Shown piece after piece: positions 1 to 6,797 of a DNA stretch of 29,534 nucleotides. Origin of the DNA: Clostridium_AD sp047624165 (GTDB lineage Bacteria > Bacillota > Clostridia > Clostridiales > Clostridiaceae); contig JBLHPD010000034.1 in the NCBI GenBank assembly GCA_047624165.1, positions 1-29,534 of the forward strand, written 5' to 3'. A program made the position numbers and the translations under genes. Position 1 is the stretch's first letter, and every line of letters begins with the position of its first letter. Below the pieces are notes generated by a model, which saw only the letters and a program-made list of their open reading frames with translations, had not been told where the DNA came from and did not search any database.

Positions 1-1006
1 GGTAAATAATAGTTATAAAAATAAAAGTTATTGGTACTTGCATGCCTATAAGGGTTATGTAATTAGGTGCTATTCTTGAAACAAAGGTTACTATTAGAGT
101 AACAGCAAATCCTAAAACATATATGCCCACTACCGTAAGAGCTATGTATTGTATAAAGCTAATATTATACCAGGATAAATTGTAGTTAAATATTGAATTT
201 ATGCTAGAATTAAAAAACATTTCTACTTTATTATGTGAATATAAAATAGAAAAACAAGCAAGATGGACACTTATTATTATAAAGCTTGACATTAATGCTG
301 CAACTAACTTAGTTTTAAATATTTTTCTTCCTGTCTTAGACGTATACTGAAGGTAATTTACCTTGTTTATACTATCCTTTATATAAATTGGTGATACCAT
401 AAATATTATACTTAAGACTATAAGCACTCCATAGCTTTGTATTAATATATTATAGTTTCTAAAAACAGCCCCTGGAAGTATAGACGTTATAGAACCATTT
501 TTTATTGTTTCATTATATCTTTGTATCTCATTTTTATTTAATCTAGAGGAATTTGTATTTACAATTTCTTCAATCCGTTCATAATCACTTATTAAGTGTT
601 CTCGAGTCTCCAACTCCCAAAACATATCTACACTATCTTCAAACATAACTTTACTATGTAACTTACCTAACTCTCCAGTCGTCATAGCTATTTCTTCAAA
701 TTTCTCATATGTAGTTACTCCTGCGGCTACAAACTCTGGTCTCGCCTGAAGATACTTGTTAGCTTGCTCAATCTGCTTATTGTATATTTCCTTAAAGTTC
801 AAAAATTCTTTTTTATCCATAGAAGTTCCATAGTCCTTTATCATTTGAATACTTATTTTGTAATGGTCTCCTTCTGGTCTCCCATTAGGAAAATATTCAA
901 AATTAAAACTGATGAATAAGTAGTACATTATTAAGCTTATAAACATAATCAAAACAATCATCTTTAAATTAAATACTTTTTTTATCTCATTAAAAATTAT
1001 CCTCAT
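1..1006 (-). CDS. ABC-2-type transporter permease, partial (runs off the window)
   Basis: The frame is open from an ATG at 1006 to position 1, about 335 codons, so the C-terminus lies outside the window. The start follows AAAGGAAGTG at good spacing, 16 bp after the stop of the next permease. One membrane span lies near residues 16-33. A long extracytoplasmic-type region of about 140 residues follows, then at least four hydrophobic segments in the second half, the usual layout of ABC-2-like exporter permeases. A Y-x-S-K-x-GRK motif after the second span is shared with the neighbouring permease (YSTKRGRK there, YTSKTGRK here), so the two are probably paralogues forming a heterodimer powered by the ATPase encoded at 2284-3162. 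The substrate cannot be deduced; peptide, lipid or antibiotic export are all possible for this family. Confidence 0.8.
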   Translation of the reverse strand, partial: MRIIFNEIKKVFNLKMIVLIMFISLIMYYLFISFNFEYFPNGRPEGDHYKISIQMIKDYGTSMDKKEFLNFKEIYNKQIEQANKYLQARPEFVAAGVTTYEKFEEIAMTTGELGKLHSKVMFEDSVDMFWELETREHLISDYERIEEIVNTNSSRLNKNEIQRYNETIKNGSITSILPGAVFRNYNILIQSYGVLIVLSIIFMVSPIYIKDSINKVNYLQYTSKTGRKIFKTKLVAALMSSFIIISVHLACFSILYSHNKVEMFFNSSINSIFNYNLSWYNISFIQYIALTVVGIYVLGFAVTLIVTFVSRIAPNYITLIGMQVPITFIFITIIY

Positions 1007-1022
1007 GATACACTTCCTTTCG

Positions 1023-2279
1023 CTAATATAGGTTTTGTTTTTTTAATCTTCTTGTGCATAAACCACATAAAGTTAGTAGAATAGCAGCCCATACAACAAT
1101 TGTAATTACTTCGTAGTATTCAAAGGTAGTTATACCTTTTTCCATGAACCATACAAACGGATTTAAAATAAGTACAAAAGGTGTAAAGTGCGCTACGAGT
1201 ATAGCATTACTATTTGCTGGTATAATTCCTGGTATAATTAAGAATATTCCAAGTATAATTGCAAAGGTAAAGAAAACTATATAGCTGTTTTTTATAAAGC
1301 TAGCTATTATAAACGTTATAAATGTAAAAAGTATTTCACATGCATAAACAAGCCCAATACAATAAAACAAATACTTAGCAAATGACATATCCCACCAAGA
1401 TATATAGGGTACATTATATTCCCAATTGAACCCACTGCTTATAGGGACGCTCCAAAGTCCTGAGTAGCTTACTACACTAAAATATACTCCTAGTGAAATG
1501 CTAATAATAATTGTGGTAACCAATATACTGGAAAAAATAGATACATAAAACTTGTCTGTAGAAAGCTTTCTTCCTCTTTTCGTTGAATATACTACAAACT
1601 GCGTCTTATTTTCAAACTCATAGTTAATCAGATATCCTGTAATAAGAACGACTAGTATCATTATTTCATAGATGAAATTCCCAAACAAAGATTTAAAGAG
1701 CAGTGTATGCATTTTGTATGCTTTTCCGATGAAAAATAAGTTTTTATGTTCTCCATTCTCTTTTAATTTTCCAAATCTTATAGATAGTTTTGAATACTGT
1801 TTTCTTACTGTCTCACCAGCACTGCCGCTAAGCTTATACTTAGCTATTACAGCCTCACCAAGTTCTACTATATCGATATCCTTGTAACTTACATCAATAT
1901 CTTTTGCAATATAATAATAATTTTCAATAACTCTTACTTCATTGAAGAATTCAAGGTACTCTTTTTTGTAAATACTACCACTGTTAAAATCATTTGAAAA
2001 CAACTTCGCAGCTGATTTATATGTCTTAGACGTCTTTTGAGAAGTAGTTTTATTTAATTCTTTTAGCTGGTCACTATAGTATAGTTTAAAGCCAACCATC
2101 ATTTTATCGTTTATTTTGTACCCAAATTTATTTACAATTTTATTTAAAACTTTCAATTCACTTGTATAATACGTACTATTAAATATAGTAAAAACATTAA
2201 ACAATATAAATAAAGCTGTTAATCCAATTATAACTGGTGATGTAACCACCTTTTTAAGTTCATATAATTTTATATACAT
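1023..2279 (-). CDS. ABC-2-type transporter permease, 418 aa
   Basis: This is a hydrophobic protein with one N-terminal span (about residues 12-33), a soluble segment of about 165 residues rich in Lys, Tyr and Ser, and about six further spans from residue 200 to 412. That layout is typical of permeases paired with a separate ABC ATPase. It starts at an ATG preceded by AAGGAGTCATAGAGAT, in which the ribosome binding site overlaps the end of the ATPase gene (4 bp between the genes), so the two are translationally linked. It shares the YSTKRGRK-type cytoplasmic motif with the partial permease downstream. Role by inference: membrane half of an exporter controlled by the ECF sigma factor at the head of the operon. 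The substrate is unknown. Confidence 0.85.
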   Translation of the reverse strand: MYIKLYELKKVVTSPVIIGLTALFILFNVFTIFNSTYYTSELKVLNKIVNKFGYKINDKMMVGFKLYYSDQLKELNKTTSQKTSKTYKSAAKLFSNDFNSGSIYKKEYLEFFNEVRVIENYYYIAKDIDVSYKDIDIVELGEAVIAKYKLSGSAGETVRKQYSKLSIRFGKLKENGEHKNLFFIGKAYKMHTLLFKSLFGNFIYEIMILVVLITGYLINYEFENKTQFVVYSTKRGRKLSTDKFYVSIFSSILVTTIIISISLGVYFSVVSYSGLWSVPISSGFNWEYNVPYISWWDMSFAKYLFYCIGLVYACEILFTFITFIIASFIKNSYIVFFTFAIILGIFLIIPGIIPANSNAILVAHFTPFVLILNPFVWFMEKGITTFEYYEVITIVVWAAILLTLCGLCTRRLKKQNLY

Positions 2280-2283
2280 ATCT

Positions 2284-3162
2284 CTATGACTCCTTAACTA
2301 AGGTTTCATCCTTGTATATATATAGAAATACATCCTCTATATTTGCTGAAACAGCCTTCCAATTATCATTTGTCAATTTTTCACTAATAAATCTAACTAC
2401 TAGCTTCCCATCGTCCTGCTTCTCAGCTAGTGATAAGTACTGTTTCCTAAAGCTCTGAGCATCATCAAAGTCAATCTCTGTTTCATAAACATGCCCTTGA
2501 ATGATTTTGCAAATATTCTTAATGCTATCTTTATAAAGCACTTCTTTATCCTTTATCATAATAACTTCATTTGCTATTGATTCTATGTCTGAAACTATGT
2601 GAGTTGAAAGAATAACTATTCTATCTCTTGATAACTCTGAAATTAGATTTCTAAATCTCACTCTTTCTTTTGGGTCAAGGCCTGCAGTAGGTTCATCTAA
2701 AATAAGAATTTTAGGATCATTTAACATTGCTTGAGCAATGCCTACACGTTGAACCATACCTCCAGAAAACTTTCTCATCTTTTTATTTTCTACATTTTCG
2801 AGACCAACGAGGTTCAAGAGCTCTCCTACTCTGTCTTTTGCTTTACTATTTCCTATACCTTTCAGTGCAGATATATATAGCAAATACTGTTTGGGACTAT
2901 AGTTTTTATAATATCCAAATTCTTGGGGCAGATACCCTAATATATCACGATATTTTTCATCTAGTTTTACAATATCAGTTCCATTATATAGTATTTCTCC
3001 TTTAGTAGGGAAAATGAGGGTGGTAATCATTTTAATCAATGTGGTCTTACCAGCACCATTTGGTCCGAGTAATCCATAAACACCATTTATAAATTCAAGA
3101 TTGATATTTTTAAGTGCACAAAAATTTCCGAATTCCTTACTAACATTGTTAACTACTAGCAT
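2284..3162 (-). CDS. ABC transporter ATP-binding protein, 292 aa
   Basis: This is a complete nucleotide-binding subunit. It has Walker A GPNGAGKTT at residues 33-41, Q-loop Gln80, signature SGGMVQR from 133, Walker B LILDEP at about 153-158 with the D-loop GLDP, and switch His188 in STHIV. After residue 205 there is a C-terminal extension of about 85 residues, as in ATPases of two-component ABC-2 exporters. The ATG follows AAAGGAGTGATTTAGA, with the Shine-Dalgarno inside the last codons of the upstream gene. It would hydrolyse ATP at the inner membrane face to drive the two permeases downstream. Similar ATPases occur in bacitracin/lantibiotic-type resistance and multidrug exporters, but nothing here fixes the substrate. 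Confidence 0.93.
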   Translation of the reverse strand: MLVVNNVSKEFGNFCALKNINLEFINGVYGLLGPNGAGKTTLIKMITTLIFPTKGEILYNGTDIVKLDEKYRDILGYLPQEFGYYKNYSPKQYLLYISALKGIGNSKAKDRVGELLNLVGLENVENKKMRKFSGGMVQRVGIAQAMLNDPKILILDEPTAGLDPKERVRFRNLISELSRDRIVILSTHIVSDIESIANEVIMIKDKEVLYKDSIKNICKIIQGHVYETEIDFDDAQSFRKQYLSLAEKQDDGKLVVRFISEKLTNDNWKAVSANIEDVFLYIYKDETLVKES

Positions 3163-3163
3163 T

Positions 3164-3925
3164 CTAAATCACTCCTTTTATATTGTTAAAGGTAATAAGC
3201 TTTTTAAGATTATTTATATAAGCACATAGACAAATAACAGTTACAAGCAAATATACGTAAAAAGGAATTCCATCTAAAAACATAGCATAAATTCCCTTGC
3301 TAAATATGGATACTCCTAAGTTCATAATCACCCAACCTAATAATGCAAAACATTTTATCACCTTAGAATTTATATTTATATTTACATATAAGAAAATAGT
3401 CGAAAATAAAAACAAAGAAGTAACTGAAATCATGAAAGCTTGTAGGAAGTCTATTTGTTTATAAAGTGCAGACACTAAAAACAGAACTGAAACATTAAAT
3501 ATAATACAGAGAACACTAAACACTAGCATTCTAAAGGCTGCTAACTGATATACATTATATTTACATGTCATTTCGATTTCAAAGGTACCTTTTTGCTTTG
3601 TGTTTATAAACGATACTAAGGATACTGACAAATACAGAATAGGTGAGAACATAAAAATAAAAGAATATATACTTCCCTTATCTATATTCATGGAACTTTT
3701 AGAGCTAATAGTTATAAAAACTAGAATTGACAGCATTATTAATACTACGAAAGCAATTTCCGTTATATCATGAAATAAATTCTTTATACCTATCTGTTTG
3801 TACATATTTTCTAAATAAGAAAGAAATGACTGCCTAGGTTTAAGCCCTTTGGATACTATTGAGCTTATTTGAACTTTTATTTCGTCATCATTTGGGAAAT
3901 CAATATAAGTTTCATATTTATCCAT
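3164..3925 (-). CDS. Six-span membrane protein, putative anti-sigma factor or ABC-associated subunit, 253 aa
   Basis: The N-terminal 50-55 residues are charged and hydrophilic, probably cytoplasmic. About six hydrophobic spans follow (roughly 57-76, 84-106, 130-153, 163-183, 193-212 and 217-237). The gene overlaps the ECF sigma gene by 8 bp and has its own GGAGG site 6 bp before the ATG, so the two are translationally coupled. ECF sigma factors are usually followed by a membrane anti-sigma protein, and the cytoplasmic head plus membrane anchor fits this. No zinc-binding HxxxCxxC motif of the ZAS type is visible. The alternative is a transporter subunit that belongs with the ABC genes. The role is inferred from position, not from a recognised domain. 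Confidence 0.6.
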   Translation of the reverse strand: MDKYETYIDFPNDDEIKVQISSIVSKGLKPRQSFLSYLENMYKQIGIKNLFHDITEIAFVVLIMLSILVFITISSKSSMNIDKGSIYSFIFMFSPILYLSVSLVSFINTKQKGTFEIEMTCKYNVYQLAAFRMLVFSVLCIIFNVSVLFLVSALYKQIDFLQAFMISVTSLFLFSTIFLYVNININSKVIKCFALLGWVIMNLGVSIFSKGIYAMFLDGIPFYVYLLVTVICLCAYINNLKKLITFNNIKGVI

Positions 3926-4469
3926 AATTATCCTCCAATAAAATCTTAATTTTTTTTATTATTGAGTAGTATCTTGTTTTTACAGTAGATTCTGATACAT
4001 TTAAAACATTTGATATTTCTATAAAAGTGTATTGTGCAAAAATTTTAAGTCTAAGTATTAACTGATATGAAGCATCAAACCTATTTACTATTCCTATAAT
4101 TGTTTTAGCCTCTTGTTTATTCTCAATGCTAATTGTAAAGTCATCAGCCTCATGTAAATCGTAATCATCAATAGATACTGATATACTACTATTTTTATAC
4201 TGCCTTGAGCGATAATAATCAATAAGTTTATTAGTTGCTATTTTGTACAACCAAGTTCTAAATGAGGATTTGCCTTCATCGTAATTGTTTATGGATTGCA
4301 ACATGCTTATAAATATTTCCTGCGTCAAGTCCATAGATAGTTCTTTATTTAATGTTTGCTTATATATGTAGGCATATATTTGTTTATAGTAATTATCAAT
4401 AAGCTCATTCGCAGCATCTTGATTTGATTTTAATTTGATTTGCCTTATCCATTGTTTTTGCTTGTCCAT
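3918..4469 (-). CDS. ECF-type RNA polymerase sigma factor, 183 aa
   Basis: Sigma region 2 spans about residues 18-90, with the core-binding helix DLTQEIFISML and the -10 recognition stretch FRTWLYKIATNKLIDYYR. A short linker follows, then sigma region 4 (about 127-178) with the helix-turn-helix FIEISNVLNVSESTVKTRYYS. There is no region 1 or 3, and the length is typical of extracytoplasmic-function sigma factors. The start is an ATG after AAGTGGTG. It heads the operon with the membrane protein and ABC exporter. The expected role is to redirect RNA polymerase to this operon when an envelope signal releases it from its anti-sigma partner. The gene lies about 380 bp from the predicted Tn7-like end and points away from it. 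Confidence 0.93.
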   Translation of the reverse strand: MDKQKQWIRQIKLKSNQDAANELIDNYYKQIYAYIYKQTLNKELSMDLTQEIFISMLQSINNYDEGKSSFRTWLYKIATNKLIDYYRSRQYKNSSISVSIDDYDLHEADDFTISIENKQEAKTIIGIVNRFDASYQLILRLKIFAQYTFIEISNVLNVSESTVKTRYYSIIKKIKILLEDNYG

Positions 4470-4510
4470 ATTTCACCACTTATTCTCACTTTCTAACCAT
4501 TCTAACTATG

Positions 4511-4538
4511 TATTCGTAATAACAACTTAAATAGTTTT
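4511..4538 (-). promoter_or_regulatory. Possible ECF autoregulatory promoter
   Basis: Read on the minus strand, AAAACT (4533-4538) and CGAATA (4511-4516) are separated by 16 bp, 41 bp before the sigma start codon. ECF promoters commonly have an AAC-containing -35 and a CG-containing -10 at 16-17 bp. This is a motif match by eye in AT-rich DNA, so it is tentative. Confidence 0.3.
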
Positions 4539-4593
4539 AAAAAAATTAAATATTATTAATAATTTATTTTCAATTTTTTTTTTATAATACTAT

Positions 4594-4645
4594 AAAAAAA
4601 TCAGGAATTTCTAATCATTTATAGATTAAAAATTCCTGATTTTTA
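4594..4645 (-). terminator. Rho-independent terminator hairpin
   Basis: An inverted repeat has arms containing AATCAGGAATTT and AAATTCCTGATT, extended by GATTA/TAATC near a loop of about 7 nt. On the minus strand the hairpin is followed by a run of seven T. It would stop leftward transcripts, such as read-through from the tns genes, before the sigma operon. On the plus strand it has a shorter T run, so it may also act weakly in that direction. Confidence 0.8.
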
Positions 4646-4799
4646 ATATAGCTATTTTTTTGAGAGTTTTTTGTATATACTATTAATTGTTATTGATAAA
4701 TATTATATAATTAACTATATTGGTTATATTATTAATTATAACTCATCAATTTTGTACATCACATTCTGTGAAATATAGTATACTACAACAAATCATTTC

Positions 4800-4844
4800 G
4801 GTGCGACTTTGTTATGAATGGTGTAACTTTGTTATAAAGCTACA
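4800..4844 (-). repeat. Two 16-bp direct repeats ending in ACA: possible end of a second Tn7-like element, or target-site repeats
   Basis: GGTGCGACTTTGTTAT (4800-4815) and GGTGTAACTTTGTTAT (4820-4835) match at 14 of 16 bases and are spaced exactly 20 bp. Their reverse complement (ATAACAAAGT then CACC) resembles the TnsB-type repeats of the neighbouring end (ACAATAAAGT then GTCC) but points the opposite way. An ACA at 4842-4844 lies 7-9 bp beyond the last repeat, where a Tn7-type terminus would fall. Tight 20-bp spacing is typical of Tn7 right ends. An alternative is that the repeats, 17-52 bp from the predicted insertion point, are part of the target recognised by a TnsD. Confidence 0.4.
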
Positions 4845-4851
4845 TCTCCAA

Positions 4852-4996
4852 TGTGATATACAATAAAGTGTGTCCATAAGTTGTTTATAGACTATTGATA
4901 TCACTATAATCTTATTGTTACTAGTTACAATAAAGTGTGTCCAAAATAGAACAATATTTCATTATCATTCAATTTTGGGAACAATAAAGTCTGTCC
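4852..4996 (+). repeat. Predicted Tn7-like transposon end with three TnsB-type binding repeats
   Basis: The end begins TGTGATAT (4852-4859), followed directly by ACAATAAAGTGTGTCC (4860-4875). The same 16-mer recurs at 4927-4942, and a one-base variant, ACAATAAAGTCTGTCC, at 4981-4996. All three are in one orientation and spaced 67 and 54 bp. Tn7 ends have the same design: TGT plus five bases, then the outermost TnsB site, with widely spaced sites in the left end. The last repeat lies 55 bp from the stop of the nearest tns gene. A 5-bp target duplication would be TCCAA (4847-4851). The partner end was not found in the window. Confidence 0.65.
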
Positions 4997-5051
4997 AAAG
5001 TAAAATTATATTAGAACTATATTTCAATATTTGCTATAAGAGGCTTGTCCA

Positions 5052-6776
5052 TTATAACTCCATAATAACCATGTTATTCTTTAATACGTATACTGTTTTT
5101 GGCAATTCATTAAAATGTTTATCTATAGGGAATTTTAATTCTCTACATAAGAATGTTATTGTAATTTTAAAAGTGAATTCTTTTAATTTTATTTCTTTTA
5201 TAACTTTCTGAACTCTTATCGATAACTCATTATCTCTATCCTCCCAATTGACATAACTCTTTATTTTCCTATTATCTAATTTCCTATCAAGCGGTATCGG
5301 CATTATTAAGTTATACCAGTCTTTTCTATATCTTATAAGCCATGCACATTGTTTAGAAAATTTTTGTGTAATATCAGCCCTCATTGAATTGGGATTATTT
5401 TTAATAAATGAAATGATGTCTGACTTATAAGGTATCTCTAAATTTTTATCATACCTCGACATGCTATTTATTCCTATCGGTTCCGTTTTCATTTTTGAAT
5501 TTAATAAATGAAAAACTCCTAGTGACTTAGCATATTTACCAATAGTCTTAGAATCGCATTCCATTAATTTCTCAAGTTCTGTTAAATTGTATTTCTTTTG
5601 TATATTATCTTTCAAGGTACTCATCCAAATATCCCCATAGGATTTCACAAATCTTTTTTTATATCTATCATCAATATCTTTATCTGGTCCAAGTCTTGTA
5701 TATGTATATCCACAATTGCATTTAAAAATTCCTAGTGGTTCTTGTGCCTTACTTCGCTTTGACAACCCTAAATCTGTTACCACTTGTTTTTTATAATGAG
5801 AAGCTGCAGGATTTAAACATGGCCATGGCCCTACTCCAAATGGTCTATACTCTAATTCATTAAACATCATAAAATTATTTAAGCTACCAAAAATAAATCT
5901 AATAAACAGCAAGTGCCTAATTGGATGAACTAACTTTTTCTCACTTAACAATTGATTAATCCATTTGTAATCGCCTTCCATTATATTAGACTCTAATTTA
6001 CTCAAAAAATCACTTGGGTAAAAATCTAGGAACTCTTTTTCTATTCTAATCCAATTACAAGTACCACTTATGCTAGAAAATCCTTTTCTCATAAACATTA
6101 CTTTATATTTTTTAATTGTATTTTCTAAATTCATTACTTCTGACATATTTCCAAAAAGTTCAGATATATCTTTAGATAAATTTATAAAATATTTAAGATT
6201 GTAATCGTTTACAATCTGGTTTTCTAACTCAATAGTACACTGATCTAATTCAATCAATTGCGTTATCCCTAAACGTTTAGGCAAAATAACTTTCCTTAAA
6301 GATTCAGAGTGTTTATTGCATATTTGATTTCCTGGTACTTGATGCATTCTATGAATATAAGCCTCTCCATACATTTCTTCATCTTCATTGATACAGCTTA
6401 AACAAACTCTTATTCCAAATTCTTTACATATACCTCCTGCCATTTCACCTATTCTCATGTGTATGGAGACCGCCTTATCACCCTTCATATCCTCCAACAA
6501 TTGGGAAGCTCTCTTTAGTGATAAAAACGGCCTATATACAGGAAAAATTGTATTATTATTTATGAAAAATTCAGGTGAATATACTGATTTATTTATAAGT
6601 TGTTTGGAAAAATACTCTAAATAGCAAGGAAAATTACTAGTTTGATTAGATGTCCTTCTACCAAAAAGTTCTTCTTCTGTTTTCCTAGAACTTATATTCC
6701 CACTATATTTATTATATCTAGCAAAAACACTATACAATATTTCATCTTCATAAGGATCTGTAAAAAAATAAAGCAA
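5052..6776 (-). CDS. tnsD: TnsD/TniQ-family target-site selector, second copy, 574 aa
   Basis: The N-terminal TniQ domain opens with the hallmark DPYEDEILYSVFARY. It has a zinc-finger pattern with Cys125, Cys128, Cys153 and His156 inside VCLSC...HQVPG...CNKH. The middle and C-terminal TnsD region contains GPWPCLNPAASHYK, a second metal-binding-like FKCNCGYTY, a helix-turn-helix-like MECDSKTIGKYAKSLG, and VNWEDRD. In Tn7, TnsD binds the attachment site and recruits TnsC. The start is a TTG 8 bp after GCGGAGG, 21 bp downstream of the first tnsD, and no better ATG exists. It resembles its upstream neighbour throughout but lacks roughly 45 C-terminal residues. It is the gene nearest the predicted transposon end and the last of the tns operon. 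Its target site is unknown. Confidence 0.9.
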   Translation of the reverse strand: MLYFFTDPYEDEILYSVFARYNKYSGNISSRKTEEELFGRRTSNQTSNFPCYLEYFSKQLINKSVYSPEFFINNNTIFPVYRPFLSLKRASQLLEDMKGDKAVSIHMRIGEMAGGICKEFGIRVCLSCINEDEEMYGEAYIHRMHQVPGNQICNKHSESLRKVILPKRLGITQLIELDQCTIELENQIVNDYNLKYFINLSKDISELFGNMSEVMNLENTIKKYKVMFMRKGFSSISGTCNWIRIEKEFLDFYPSDFLSKLESNIMEGDYKWINQLLSEKKLVHPIRHLLFIRFIFGSLNNFMMFNELEYRPFGVGPWPCLNPAASHYKKQVVTDLGLSKRSKAQEPLGIFKCNCGYTYTRLGPDKDIDDRYKKRFVKSYGDIWMSTLKDNIQKKYNLTELEKLMECDSKTIGKYAKSLGVFHLLNSKMKTEPIGINSMSRYDKNLEIPYKSDIISFIKNNPNSMRADITQKFSKQCAWLIRYRKDWYNLIMPIPLDRKLDNRKIKSYVNWEDRDNELSIRVQKVIKEIKLKEFTFKITITFLCRELKFPIDKHFNELPKTVYVLKNNMVIMEL

Positions 6777-6797
6777 ACTAATGACCTCCGCGTATAA

